64,000 nucleotides of DNA from an uncultured Oscillospiraceae bacterium (GCA_900547105.1 URFL01000004.1:62001-126000); one strand, 5' to 3'. Shown: positions 24,417 to 33,847, counted from the stretch's first letter. Numbers and translations are program-made. The notes: generated by a model not told the origin, from the sequence alone.

Positions 24417-25787
24417 TTAGGATTTGGTATTGACATACACCGACAGCGAATCCTGCGTTCCCTTGCCGTAGTAGACCCAAATCGTCTTTTTGTCGGGGAG
24501 AGTGACGCGGGTCGGATAGGCATTGAGCGCGCCGGTTTCGGTCGCGGTCTTCATATCGATCGCCACCTGCAGATCGGACGCTTTCAACGCTTTGACATCC
24601 GATTCCTTGCCCACCACCGTCACCGACAGGGTTTTGGTTGTCAGGGTCAGATTGCCGGATGGGCGGTTCTTCAGCGTGACATTGGACGCGAGCGTGGTGC
24701 CGTCCGACCGGAACAGCGGCACGCTGATGGTGCGGCTGGTGAATCCGGACATATCGATCGCCACTTTTACCGAGGTGACATTATCCGCCACCGTCACATG
24801 CGACGGAATATTCAGTGCGATGGTCACCGTTTTGTTGTTCAGCGACACGTTGTCGAAATCCAACGGAATTTTCTTGAGGTCGTCCAGCGCCTTGAGCACT
24901 TCCGACTCCTGCCCCAGCAGCTCCAGCGACGAGGGGGTAATGGTGAGGAAACCCTCCTGATCCTGATACGCTTCCGGCAGATTGGTCGCCTTGATGCCCA
25001 GCTCGGCGCGGCAGAAATAGTTCACCGGCACCGTCAACTGCGCAATGGTGGGATCCTCCTGCTCGGACAGATCCGGGAAGGTACAGCCGGACAGATCCAC
25101 CTGTTTGTTGTTTTTATCATACGCCATCAGCTTGGCTTCCAGCACGGTGGATTCTTTCAACTCTTTGTTCTGGTTGACCTTCGCCACCACGCGGGTGATC
25201 TGGTCACGCACCTTTTTGGGGCCGGACACCGTCACGCTTTCCTGCGGAAACAGCTGCGAATCCAGCGACGGTGTTCCCAGCTGGTATTTGGTATCGTCCG
25301 CTACCTTGACGGTGGAGATATCCTTTTCCACCCGGTATTTGGTCTGACCGACATAGTCACAGGTGACCCGCACCTGGCGCGTTTTGATACGCTCGATGGT
25401 GTAATCGGTGATGGTGCTGCTGCGGTTTTTGGAAGCTTTCAGCTCCACGGTGTAGTCATCCACCGCTTGCAGCACATCGGTCATATCAGCACTGACCACG
25501 ATGTCTTCGGCTTTCAGCTTGCTCAGCACCGAGCGGTTGCCGCTGACCACCACCTCCACCGAATCCTCGCTTTTGGACAGTACCTGAAAATACTGATTGG
25601 GCAGATTATCGCCCTCCGATGCCGAGGTGTTCAGCTGAACCGAGATGGGGACGGTGATGCTTTTTTCTTCGGTCACGCTGGGACCGTACACCACCGAATA
25701 CCAAATGATGATGCCCAGAATGATGGAGCAGATGATCATCAGTTTATCGTTGTTGAGCATGTTGCTGAAGGAAAATTTGTCTTTCAT
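24417..25787 (-). CDS. cdaR: YbbR-domain protein, regulator of the diadenylate cyclase
   Basis: Membrane-anchored extracytoplasmic protein of the CdaR/YbbR family, which modulates CdaA. The 456 residues start with a cytosolic stub and one membrane helix (LMIICSIILGIIIWYSVVYG), followed by four YbbR repeats of about 85-100 residues; repeat features include KSITVPISVQLNTS, VVSGNRSVLSKLKAEDIVV, VTVSGPKKVRDQI and VTVVGKESDVKALKASD. Its ATG directly follows the cdaA stop codon and uses an AGGAGG inside cdaA, so the pair is translationally coupled. The usual third gene, glmM, is not in the window. Confidence 0.9.
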   Translation of the reverse strand: MKDKFSFSNMLNNDKLMIICSIILGIIIWYSVVYGPSVTEEKSITVPISVQLNTSASEGDNLPNQYFQVLSKSEDSVEVVVSGNRSVLSKLKAEDIVVSADMTDVLQAVDDYTVELKASKNRSSTITDYTIERIKTRQVRVTCDYVGQTKYRVEKDISTVKVADDTKYQLGTPSLDSQLFPQESVTVSGPKKVRDQITRVVAKVNQNKELKESTVLEAKLMAYDKNNKQVDLSGCTFPDLSEQEDPTIAQLTVPVNYFCRAELGIKATNLPEAYQDQEGFLTITPSSLELLGQESEVLKALDDLKKIPLDFDNVSLNNKTVTIALNIPSHVTVADNVTSVKVAIDMSGFTSRTISVPLFRSDGTTLASNVTLKNRPSGNLTLTTKTLSVTVVGKESDVKALKASDLQVAIDMKTATETGALNAYPTRVTLPDKKTIWVYYGKGTQDSLSVYVNTKS

Positions 25788-26687
25788 TTACTTTTTCCTC
25801 CTTCGCAGCAGACCGCGCCGGGAATCCCCGTCCTTGTCCTGGCGGGAATTGTACCACAAGATGCCGTTTTCCAACGCCACCCGCAGCGCTTCGGAGGTGA
25901 AGTTGCGCTTCAACTCGCCGCCCACAGCCAGCGACACGGTACCGGTTTCTTCGGATACGATCACCACCAGCGCGTCGGAATTTTCGCTCATGCCAAGACC
26001 CGCGCGGTGGCGGGTGCCCAGCGCGCTGCTGATCTGCAGATTATCCGACAGCGGCAGAATACAGCCGGCGGCATATACCCTGCCGTCGCGGATGATCATC
26101 GCGCCATCGTGCAGCGGCGCTTTGTTGAAAAACACGTTGCCAATCAGCTCGGGCGAGGCATCCGCATCGATCACGGTGCCGGAATTGACGATCTCGCCCA
26201 GCTTGGTATTGCGCTCGAACACAATCAGCGCGCCCATTTTTTGCTTTTGCAGAATCTGCACCGCTTCGCACACCGCCGATATGGTGGTATGCCACCGCTG
26301 GATCTGCTGCTCGTTTTCTTCGGAATTGAAGTTCAAGAAGCCAAGGCTGCCTTTTAAGCGGGAATGACCCGCCTGCTCCAACGCGCGGCGGATTTCCGGC
26401 TGGAAAATCACCACCAGCACGATCAGCGCATTGTCGAATACGATTTTGAGCAGATAGTGGATCGCTTTGAAATCCAGCAGCTCAGCCGAAGAGAGGAGAT
26501 AGGCGGCGACCAGCAGCAAAATGCCTTTCAGCAGCTGTTCGGCGCGGGAATCCCGCACAAGTTTAATAAGGTGGTAGATGACGAAGGCGACCAGAGCAAT
26601 ATCCACCGTGTCCAGGATCAACCGGTACGAGGTGATAAAAGCCAGGATGTTGCTCCACAGATCGGATAAAAATTCCACCGTGCCCAC
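25788..26687 (-). CDS. cdaA: Membrane diadenylate cyclase (c-di-AMP synthase)
   Basis: Makes c-di-AMP from two ATP; c-di-AMP governs potassium and osmolyte balance and wall integrity. The 299 residues have three N-terminal membrane helices (within residues 15-95: LDTVDIALVAFVIYHLI, GILLLVAAYLLSS, IVFDNALIVLVVIF), then the DAC domain with KAPLHDGAMIIRDGRV and ALGTRHRAGLGMSE, the DGA and RHR motifs that bind and orient ATP. The C-terminus is basic (RRGLLRRRKK). It follows the cysteine-desulfurase-like gene by 25 bases and may be co-transcribed with it. Confidence 0.94.
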   Translation of the reverse strand: MGTVEFLSDLWSNILAFITSYRLILDTVDIALVAFVIYHLIKLVRDSRAEQLLKGILLLVAAYLLSSAELLDFKAIHYLLKIVFDNALIVLVVIFQPEIRRALEQAGHSRLKGSLGFLNFNSEENEQQIQRWHTTISAVCEAVQILQKQKMGALIVFERNTKLGEIVNSGTVIDADASPELIGNVFFNKAPLHDGAMIIRDGRVYAAGCILPLSDNLQISSALGTRHRAGLGMSENSDALVVIVSEETGTVSLAVGGELKRNFTSEALRVALENGILWYNSRQDKDGDSRRGLLRRRKK

Positions 26688-26712
26688 TCCCCTTTCTGAT
26701 AATTTTACAATT

Positions 26713-27891
26713 CTATTTTACCACATTGTCCCCTGTTTGCAATGGGTTTCCTTGCATTTTTACATATTCGCAAAAAATTTTGCAAACGCGGTCGATCTCC
26801 GTGCGGGTGGTGAACACCGATGGCGCCAACCGCACAGTGCCCTGCTCCAGCGTGCCGAAATGGCGATGCGCCAGCGGCGCGCAGTGCAGCCCCGCCCGTA
26901 CCGCCACGTCCTGCCGCGCCAGATAGGCGGCGACTTGTTCGCTGGGACAGCTATTCACCCCGACCGACAACAGCGGCACCGCCGTTTCCGTGCCGGGGCG
27001 AGCGGTATACAGCCGGGCTCCCCCGTTTTCCAACCGGTCGTACATCCGGCAGGTATGCTCCAGCTCCTGCGCCGCGAGCGCCTCCACCCCTTGGGAGGCG
27101 ACAAACGCCATGCCCGCACGCAGCCCGCAGATACCGGGCACATTCAGCGTGCCGCTTTCCAACCGATCCGGCAGATCGGCGGGCTGTTCCGGACGGCGCG
27201 ACTGGCTGCCGGTGCCACCTTGCAGCAGCGCGGGCAACTCGAACCGGCTGCCGCAAATCAGCATACCGGTGCCCATCGGACCGTACAACCCCTTATGCCC
27301 CGGCACACACAAAAAATCGATGTGATCCCGCTGCATATCAATGGGGCACACACCAGCAGTCTGGGCAGCATCCACCACAAACAGCAGCCCGTGCCGGTGT
27401 GCCAGCTCGCCCAACCGGCGAATCGGCATCCGCAGCCCGAACACATTGGAGGCATGGGTGCAGATGATGACGCGGGTGGAGCGGGTGATGCGGGCGCGAA
27501 ACGCTGCCACCGTGGCATCGTCATTCCCCGGTGTGACCCGCACCACCTCGTAACGGGGATGCTGCGGCGACAGCGCGTGCAGCGGACGCAGCACCGCGTT
27601 GTGTTCCAGATCCGAAATAAGGGCGCGCCCGCCGCCACGCAGAATGCCTTTGATTGCCATGTTCAGCGCCATGGTACAGTTGGCGGTAAAGATCACCCGC
27701 GTTTCGTCCGGCGCATGAAAAAAATCCGCCGCCGTTTCCCGGCAGCGGTACACCTCTTCGGACGATGCCATGCTCATTTTGTGCCCTCCCCGCCCGGGGT
27801 TGGCACCATACACCATCAGCGCGCGTTCCACCGCCGTTCGCACGCTGACCGGCTTCGGCCAGGTGGTGGCCGCATTATCCAGATAGATCAT
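26713..27891 (-). CDS. Class V aminotransferase, cysteine-desulfurase family
   Basis: PLP enzyme of 392 residues resembling cysteine desulfurases/selenocysteine lyases. It opens MIYLDNAATTWPKP, binds PLP through the lysine in CVPGHKGLYGPMGTG, and has a cysteine in VRAGLHCAPLAHRHFGT at the position of the catalytic persulfide cysteine. Together with the DUF3343 gene that overlaps it by four bases, this matches the clostridial group (EF2568-like) linked to sulfur or selenium delivery, for example to selenium-dependent molybdenum hydroxylases. No such hydroxylase is in the window, so the recipient is unknown. Biosynthetic NifS/IscS is less likely because of the partner gene. Confidence 0.85.
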   Translation of the reverse strand: MIYLDNAATTWPKPVSVRTAVERALMVYGANPGRGGHKMSMASSEEVYRCRETAADFFHAPDETRVIFTANCTMALNMAIKGILRGGGRALISDLEHNAVLRPLHALSPQHPRYEVVRVTPGNDDATVAAFRARITRSTRVIICTHASNVFGLRMPIRRLGELAHRHGLLFVVDAAQTAGVCPIDMQRDHIDFLCVPGHKGLYGPMGTGMLICGSRFELPALLQGGTGSQSRRPEQPADLPDRLESGTLNVPGICGLRAGMAFVASQGVEALAAQELEHTCRMYDRLENGGARLYTARPGTETAVPLLSVGVNSCPSEQVAAYLARQDVAVRAGLHCAPLAHRHFGTLEQGTVRLAPSVFTTRTEIDRVCKIFCEYVKMQGNPLQTGDNVVK

Positions 27892-28124
27892 CGCGGCGCA
27901 TCCCCTTTGCGCACATCCCGGATACGGATGCCCGCCGCCTGCAGCAGCTGCTGCGCCCGCGCCGCATCGCCGTATACCATCAAACTATATCCACAGCCGT
28001 TTTTGCCGTCATCCCGCACGGCGCGGCTGATGTACGCCTTGATACCGCTGCGTTCCAGAATTTTCTTGCCGCGCATGGCGGCGGTGACCGAACCGACTTG
28101 AAACAAAACCGGATCCACGACCAT
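27888..28124 (-). CDS. DUF3343 (putative sulfur/selenium carrier-like) protein
   Basis: A 78-residue protein with the DUF3343 pattern: MVVDPVLFQVGSVTAAMRGK at the N-terminus, GIKAYISRAVRDDGKNGCGYSLMV in the middle with the conserved cysteine, and a C-terminal helix. Such proteins are found beside cysteine-desulfurase-like enzymes and are proposed to relay sulfur or selenium. The start follows GAGGAGG. It overlaps the desulfurase gene by four bases. Precise function is unproven. Confidence 0.8.
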   Translation of the reverse strand: MVVDPVLFQVGSVTAAMRGKKILERSGIKAYISRAVRDDGKNGCGYSLMVYGDAARAQQLLQAAGIRIRDVRKGDAPR

Positions 28125-28197
28125 TCCTCCTCACTTGATTGTTATAACCGGGCTTGTCATTCCCAGTATATGCCGGCGGAGGTGTCGCGTCCACGAG

Positions 28198-28230
28198 AAA
28201 ACAAGCCCCCGCCAAAACGGCGAAGGCTTG
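28198..28230 (-). terminator. Terminator of the aminotransferase-trpS-GH52-ispDF operon
   Basis: On the minus strand CAAGCCTTCGCC pairs with GGCGGGGGCTTG (12 bp with two G-U pairs), followed by TTTTC. It lies 14 bases past ispDF. Confidence 0.8.
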
Positions 28231-28244
28231 ATGAGACAACAGAA

Positions 28245-29411
28245 TTATTCTTGTGTAATCAGGCACACCGCATGGGCGGCGATGCCCTCTTTTTGACCGG
28301 TGAAGCCAAGTCCTTCCTCGGTGGTGGCTTTGATGCTGACCTGCCCCTCCCCGATGCCGCACAGCGCGGCAATGCGCTGCCGCATGGCGGGAATATGCGG
28401 TTTCATCTTAGGGGCTTGCGCCAACACGGTCGCGTCGATATTGCCGATGGTATAGCCGTGTTCACGCAGCAGCCCCACCGTTTGGCGCAGCAGCTCGCCG
28501 CTGTCCGCACCTTTGTAACGTTCGTCGGTATCGGGGAACCAGCCGCCGATGTCGCCCAGCGCCGCCGCGCCCAGCAACGCATCCATGATCGCGTGCAGCA
28601 GCACATCCGCATCCGAATGACCGAGCAAGCCGGTTTCGTGCAGGATGGTCACCCCGCCCAAGATCAGCGGGCGATCCGGCACCAGCCGATGCACATCGTA
28701 TCCGTGGCCGATCCGCATGGATGCCTCTCCCCTTTCCTGTAAAAACGCCCGCGCCGTGAGGATATCCTCCGGCGTGGTGATTTTGATGTTGCGATAGTCG
28801 CCCTCGCACAGCGTGACCGGCACACCCGCCGCTTCCATCACGCCACAGTCGTCGGTGAGATCCAGCCCCGCCGCCTGTGCGTGCTGCATCGCCTGTCGAT
28901 ACTGATCCAGACGGAAAATCTGCGGCGTTTGCACGCTCCACAGCCCGCTGCGATCCGGCGTTTGCTGCACCAAACCGGCGGCATCCGCCTGTTTGATGGT
29001 ATCCTTCACCCGCACAGCGGCAGCCGCAGCGCCGGTGCGCTGCGCCGTCGCGATCACGCGGTCGATCATCGCCGGGGTGGCAAACGGACGCGCACCATCA
29101 TGGATCGCGACCAGCTGCGTTTGCGGCGGCATTGCCGCCAAACCCGCCGCCACCGATTGCTGGCGGGTCGTGCCGCCCGGCACGACCGCCGCCACTTTGT
29201 GCAGCGACAACTGCTGCGCCAGCTTTTGTACCCGCGCAACATCCTCTTCCCGCGTGACCACCACGATGGACGACACGCGCCCGGTGCTTTCAAACGCGCG
29301 CAGCGTATGCCCCAGCACCGGCACACCGGAAAGCTCGATCCATTGTTTGGGCTGCCCCATACGCTGGGAGCTGCCCGCCGCCACGATGAGAGCGGTCACC
29401 GATTGGTTCAT
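28245..29411 (-). CDS. ispDF: Bifunctional MEP-pathway enzyme IspDF
   Basis: Fused enzyme for steps three and five of the non-mevalonate isoprenoid pathway. Residues 1-230 are IspD (cytidylyltransferase) with TALIVAAGSSQRMGQPKQW, PGGTTRQQSV, IHDGARPF and NIKITTPEDI. Residues 232-388 are IspF (cyclodiphosphate synthase) with RIGHGYDVHRL (metal ligands Asp and His), LLGHSDADVLLHAIMDALLG, GDIGGWFPDTDE and IKATTEEGLGFTGQKEGI. The linker is only a few residues. The start follows GGAGG. IspE is absent from the window. The fusion is known in alpha- and epsilon-proteobacteria and some Clostridia. Confidence 0.95.
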   Translation of the reverse strand: MNQSVTALIVAAGSSQRMGQPKQWIELSGVPVLGHTLRAFESTGRVSSIVVVTREEDVARVQKLAQQLSLHKVAAVVPGGTTRQQSVAAGLAAMPPQTQLVAIHDGARPFATPAMIDRVIATAQRTGAAAAAVRVKDTIKQADAAGLVQQTPDRSGLWSVQTPQIFRLDQYRQAMQHAQAAGLDLTDDCGVMEAAGVPVTLCEGDYRNIKITTPEDILTARAFLQERGEASMRIGHGYDVHRLVPDRPLILGGVTILHETGLLGHSDADVLLHAIMDALLGAAALGDIGGWFPDTDERYKGADSGELLRQTVGLLREHGYTIGNIDATVLAQAPKMKPHIPAMRQRIAALCGIGEGQVSIKATTEEGLGFTGQKEGIAAHAVCLITQE

Positions 29412-29435
29412 CTTTCTTCCTCCCGAAGCCGCCGG

Positions 29436-31553
29436 TCACGGCTGCAAAAACAGCGCCGCCACCGCCACCCGCGGATAATAGCAGCCGCCAACCACCTGTC
29501 GGCGGTCGATCATGATCTGATCCGAAATGGTGGTGTCTTTGGCGTATTCCTGATACCACCGACGCAGCTCTTCCAACCAGCCGCCCCGTGTGATGTCGAT
29601 ACCCAGCACCTCTTGCAGCACATACAGGCATAAGGTCACTTTGGAAGTCCAGGTGTTGTGGCTGGTGCTGCTGAGCTTCAGCCCGCCGGTCGCGGCATCC
29701 ACGCACGCACCCTCCCGCAAACAGGCTTCGGCGTGCTGTTTCAGCAGCGCCAGCGTGTCGGCGGACAGCCGATCGGTCAAGCCCATGCGGTGCAGCATCC
29801 CCAGCGGCTCCACCGCCGCCAGCACCATGCTATCCACCGGTGTATACAAGTTGGCAGACAGACAGCCCCGCTTCTCATCCCAGAAGTGTTTGAGCGCCGC
29901 TTCGGACTTTCGGCGCATGGCAAGCGCCCGCGCTGCCTCGTCCGGTTGTTCCACGCGTTCAAAATATGCTTCCAGCATCGTCAGCGCGGCAATGGTTTTG
30001 ACATGCACATACACGCTGCCGCGCGCGTCCATCAGCGAATGATCCAACGCGTCGTAGGTGGTGCTTTCGCTGCCCTGCGGGCCGCAGCGGGTGCTTTGCG
30101 CTTTCAGTACCCCATCCCGCTCCTGGGCAGTAGGGGCATCGCGATGCTCCAAGCTATCCAGCAGTGCCGAAGCGGTGTCCGCCCGGTGCTGCGCCCACGC
30201 GGTATCCCCGCCGATCAGCGCGTAGCCGGTCAGCACATAAATGCCGTTCAGCAGCTCCTCGGTCGTCATATACAGATAGCATCCGTCCTGCGGGGTGGTT
30301 TCGCGCTCGTATCCGCTGTATCCCGCCGGAGAATAGGTAAAGTAGTTGCCCATATCGTGGGTAAAGCTGAGCCCACCGGGGAATTCCTGCCCCGGATATG
30401 CCCGAAACCGCACCGTGTCACGGTAGGCATAACGCCGGATGTACAGATCCATAATGTTGCGCGTCACCCACGGCTGGTACAGCAGCTCCCACGCCAGGTG
30501 ATCCGCCGCCAGATCCATTGTGTTGCGCCAGACATACGCGCCCTCGCCCACATTGTAGTACACCGCGCCGTCCGCATCCTGCAGCAGCTGGGTGGAGGCG
30601 TTGTAGCCGCGGATCGCTGCCGCCAGCAGCGGCGCCACCCACGCATCGCGCAGATGCGCTGCCACATCGCGGTCGGCAGCCATGGCATCGTCTGCAAGCC
30701 GGTTGGCGTTTTGCAGCAGGCAGCGGCATACATCCGCCGCCGAGGCAAAGTGGCGGGTATAGTAATAGCGCGTATCCAAGCCGTTGCTGCCCGCGCCCTC
30801 TTTATAAAATCCGAACGCCGCCCGCAGCACGCCCTTTTGACCGGGCGCGACCTCCAGGCACAACGCTCCCGGTCCGGTTTGGTGCAGCAGCCGCCGCCCG
30901 GTACGCAGCAGCTGTTCCAGATCGTGCCCCCGCAAGGTGAACGCGCCGGTGGCTTTGTCCGCCGCCATCATCCATTCGGTGCGGAACCCCAGACCGGACA
31001 GATCATCGTATCCGGCGGTATCCACCGTGTAGATACGGCCGTCGCCTTTCCACCCCAGCCCCAAAAAGCCGGTGGCGGGCGTTTGACCGGCGGTGTTGTC
31101 GATCTCCAGCTCCAGCAGCACACCGGGGCAGCACACAAGCGGCGGGATCTCCCCTTTTTCCGGATCCGGCAGCGGATACGGCGGGGTGTATACCCGCAGT
31201 GTCAGCTGCTCGGCACGATAGGTATCCACCCACGGCGCGAGCGTGCGGGTGATCTGTTCCGGCGGATAGTAGTTCCAGCCGGTGGTCGCTTTGGGGCGCG
31301 GCTGTTCCTTGCTGCCCTCCGCCAGCACATCCACTTCCGGTTCGGTATGCGTCTTTCGGAAAGCGGTAACAAACGGGAACGCGGACAGCACCTGATCTTG
31401 CGCCACACCCACCAGAAAATCGGCCGAATCGGACACCTGCGGCGCTTCCAGATCAATGCTGGCGCCACGCCCATCCGCACCAAAGGTGAAGCTCGCCCAC
31501 GCGCCCTGCGGAGAGTGGTGGGTCATAAACAGCGGGATCGACGATTGCGACAT
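29436..31553 (-). CDS. Glycoside hydrolase family 52 beta-xylosidase
   Basis: The 705 residues equal the length I recall for the Geobacillus GH52 xylosidase and match it end to end: HHSPQGAWASFTFG at the start, NASTQLL, GGLSFTHDMGNYFTYS, STRCGPQGSESTTYDALDHSL, and GLKLSSTSHNTWTSK near the end. By alignment Glu337 (VGEGAYVWRNTMDL) is the likely nucleophile and Asp501 (TTYDALDHSL) the acid/base. There is no signal peptide, so it acts on imported xylo-oligosaccharides. It is placed between trpS (14 bases) and ispDF (24 bases) in an otherwise housekeeping operon, which is unexpected. The start follows AGGAGG. Confidence 0.88.
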   Translation of the reverse strand: MSQSSIPLFMTHHSPQGAWASFTFGADGRGASIDLEAPQVSDSADFLVGVAQDQVLSAFPFVTAFRKTHTEPEVDVLAEGSKEQPRPKATTGWNYYPPEQITRTLAPWVDTYRAEQLTLRVYTPPYPLPDPEKGEIPPLVCCPGVLLELEIDNTAGQTPATGFLGLGWKGDGRIYTVDTAGYDDLSGLGFRTEWMMAADKATGAFTLRGHDLEQLLRTGRRLLHQTGPGALCLEVAPGQKGVLRAAFGFYKEGAGSNGLDTRYYYTRHFASAADVCRCLLQNANRLADDAMAADRDVAAHLRDAWVAPLLAAAIRGYNASTQLLQDADGAVYYNVGEGAYVWRNTMDLAADHLAWELLYQPWVTRNIMDLYIRRYAYRDTVRFRAYPGQEFPGGLSFTHDMGNYFTYSPAGYSGYERETTPQDGCYLYMTTEELLNGIYVLTGYALIGGDTAWAQHRADTASALLDSLEHRDAPTAQERDGVLKAQSTRCGPQGSESTTYDALDHSLMDARGSVYVHVKTIAALTMLEAYFERVEQPDEAARALAMRRKSEAALKHFWDEKRGCLSANLYTPVDSMVLAAVEPLGMLHRMGLTDRLSADTLALLKQHAEACLREGACVDAATGGLKLSSTSHNTWTSKVTLCLYVLQEVLGIDITRGGWLEELRRWYQEYAKDTTISDQIMIDRRQVVGGCYYPRVAVAALFLQP

Positions 31554-31567
31554 AACGCTTCCTCCTG

Positions 31568-32587
31568 TTACAGCTGGACAAAGCCGATCTTTTTCATCAC
31601 TTTGCGCAGCGTACGATCCGCCACGCGCGAGGCTTTTTCCGCCCCGATCTTCATCTGGGCTTCCAGCTCGCCCTTGTCTTTCATCAGCTCGTCAAACCGC
31701 TGCTGGATCGGGCGCAGCTCTTCGATAACCGCTTCCGCCACCGCCACTTTGAAATCGCCGTAGCCTTTGCCCTCGAACTCCGCCTGAATCTGCTCCATGG
31801 TGCGACCGGTAACAGCAGAATAAATATCCATCAGATTGCTCACGCCCGGCTTTTCAGGCGAATGGTACACCTTCGCCTCGCTGTCGGTGACGGCGCGCTT
31901 GAATTTGCGCAAGATGGTGTCGGCATTGTCCTTCAGCGAGATAAACGAGTTCTGGTTTTCGTCCGACTTGGACATTTTTTTGGTGGGGTCCTGCAGTGAG
32001 CAGACCCGCGCACCGGATTTCATGATATACGGTTCCGGCACGGTGAACACCGAGCCATACAAACCGTTGAACCGCTCCGCAATATTGCGGGTCAGCTCAC
32101 AATGCTGCTTCTGGTCCGCGCCCACCGGCACATAGTCCGGCTGGTACAGCAGAATGTCCGCCGCCATCAGCGCCGGATAGGCAAACAAACCGAGATTGAT
32201 GTTGTCGGCGTGTTTTTGTGATTTGTCCTTGAACTGGGTCATGCGCGACAGCTCACCGAACTGGGTGTAGCAGGACAGCAGCCACGACAGCTGCGCATGA
32301 GCCGGCACCTGCGACTGCACAAACACCATGGTGCGTTCGGGATCCAGACCGATCGCCAGCAGCAGCGCGTACATCTCCATGATCTGGCGGCGCAGCTTGG
32401 CGGGCTCCTGCCGCACGGTGATGGCGTGCAGATCCGCCACCGCAAAGGCGCAATCAAAATCGTCTTGCATCGTCACCCAGTTGCGCAGCGCCCCCAGATA
32501 GTTACCCAGCGTGGGGATGCCGGTGGGCTGGATCAGGCTGAGCGCCCGTTTTCTGCGTTCTACTTCGTTTGTCATTGCTTCGGTCAT
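31568..32587 (-). CDS. trpS: Tryptophanyl-tRNA synthetase
   Basis: Class I synthetase charging tRNA-Trp. The 339 residues contain the HIGH-equivalent QPTGIPTLGNYLGAL, AYPALMAADILLYQPDYVPVGADQ and the KMSKS loop DPTKKMSKSDENQNS. ATG 32587 is chosen because GAGAGG lies upstream; a TTG two codons earlier is possible. It is the second gene of a four-gene operon behind a PLP aminotransferase (25 bases). No T-box leader is evident upstream; the operon promoter is in front of the aminotransferase. Confidence 0.95.
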   Translation of the reverse strand: MTEAMTNEVERRKRALSLIQPTGIPTLGNYLGALRNWVTMQDDFDCAFAVADLHAITVRQEPAKLRRQIMEMYALLLAIGLDPERTMVFVQSQVPAHAQLSWLLSCYTQFGELSRMTQFKDKSQKHADNINLGLFAYPALMAADILLYQPDYVPVGADQKQHCELTRNIAERFNGLYGSVFTVPEPYIMKSGARVCSLQDPTKKMSKSDENQNSFISLKDNADTILRKFKRAVTDSEAKVYHSPEKPGVSNLMDIYSAVTGRTMEQIQAEFEGKGYGDFKVAVAEAVIEELRPIQQRFDELMKDKGELEAQMKIGAEKASRVADRTLRKVMKKIGFVQL

Positions 32588-32612
32588 ATTCAAAATCCTC
32601 TCTATCCAGATT

Positions 32613-33812
32613 TTATCCTTTTATATAGTCTTTGGCGAAGGCGCCCAGCCGCTGGATGCCTTTTTCCATATCCGCATCGGTGGGGGTGGAGAAGTTGATG
32701 CGGAAAGACCCGCACGGTGCGCTTTCGTCCACCAAAAAGGCGTTGCCCGGCACCACGGCGACTTTGTGCTCCTGCACCGCTTTTTTGCAAAATTCCGGCA
32801 TATCCACGCCATCCGGCAGATCGCACCACAAGAACAGCCCACCCTGCACCGGGTGGTAGGTCACCCCCAGCGGCACCAGATAGGTATCCAGCAGCGACAT
32901 CATCAGCTGCGCCTTGTGGCGATAGATTTCGCGCAGCGACGCGAGGTGCGCTTCAAAATCGTATTCGGTCATGAACCGGTGGCAGATCATCTGCGACCAG
33001 ATATTGGTGTGGACATCCTCGCCCTGTTTGACCACCACCATCTTCTGCAGCAGCGCCTGCGGTCCGATGGCGTAGCCCACCCGCATACCGGGCGACAGCA
33101 CCTTGGAAAAGCTGCCGACATACAGCACGATGCCGTCTTCATCCAGCGATTTGATCGCGGGCACATCCTCTCCCGCAAACCGCAGATCGCCGTAGGGGTT
33201 GTCCTCCACCACCAGCACGCCGTATTGCCGCGCCAGTGCATAAACCTGGCGGCGCTTCTCCATACTCATGGTGATACCGGACGGGTTTTGGAAATTGGGG
33301 ATGGTATAGATAAACTTGGCTTGCGGGTGCGCTTGCAGCGCCGCTTCCAGCTGCGGAATGTTCATGCCGTCCGCATCCATTTCGATCCCCACCAGCCGCG
33401 CGCCCAGCGAGCGGAAGGAGTTGAGCGAGCCGATAAAGCTGGGGGCTTCACAAATCACCACATCCCCCTCGTTGCACAGCACCTTGGCGACCATTTCCAT
33501 CGCCTGCTGCGCGCCGGAGGTGATCAAAATATCATCCCCCGCGCGGCCAATGCCGTGCTTTTGCTGCATATACGCGGTCAGATGCGCCCGCAGCGGCGGG
33601 TATCCTTCGGTCACGCTGTATTGCAGCGCCGCAATAGGCTGCTGCTGCAAAATATCGGCGGACAGGGCGCGCACTGCCTCCACCGGAAACGCCTCCGGCG
33701 CGGGATTGCCCGCGGACAGCGACACCACCTCCGGATCGGCGGCATATTTGAAAATTTCACGGATAGCGGAGGGACGCAGCCCCTGCACCCGCTTGGCAAA
33801 GGAAAAATCCAT
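32613..33812 (-). CDS. Fold-type I PLP aminotransferase (aminoadipate/MocR-catalytic-like)
   Basis: The 399 residues have the class I aminotransferase layout: SLSAGNPAPEAFPVEAVRAL, QYSVTEGYPPLRAHL, ITSGAQQAMEMVAKVL, PNFQNPSGITMSMEKR, VVEDNPYGDLRF, and the PLP lysine in YVGSFSKVLSPGMRVGY. This pattern fits 2-aminoadipate/aromatic/branched-chain aminotransferases related to LysN and MocR catalytic domains; the amino acid used is unknown. ATG 33812 is favoured by CGAGGTG eight bases upstream and because the protein then opens MDFSFAKRVQGLRPSAIREI as in relatives. First gene of the operon, divergent from gltX. Confidence 0.87.
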   Translation of the reverse strand: MDFSFAKRVQGLRPSAIREIFKYAADPEVVSLSAGNPAPEAFPVEAVRALSADILQQQPIAALQYSVTEGYPPLRAHLTAYMQQKHGIGRAGDDILITSGAQQAMEMVAKVLCNEGDVVICEAPSFIGSLNSFRSLGARLVGIEMDADGMNIPQLEAALQAHPQAKFIYTIPNFQNPSGITMSMEKRRQVYALARQYGVLVVEDNPYGDLRFAGEDVPAIKSLDEDGIVLYVGSFSKVLSPGMRVGYAIGPQALLQKMVVVKQGEDVHTNIWSQMICHRFMTEYDFEAHLASLREIYRHKAQLMMSLLDTYLVPLGVTYHPVQGGLFLWCDLPDGVDMPEFCKKAVQEHKVAVVPGNAFLVDESAPCGSFRINFSTPTDADMEKGIQRLGAFAKDYIKG

Positions 33813-33847
33813 GCCGAACACCTCGAATTTCAAAAAATCTCCTCTAT

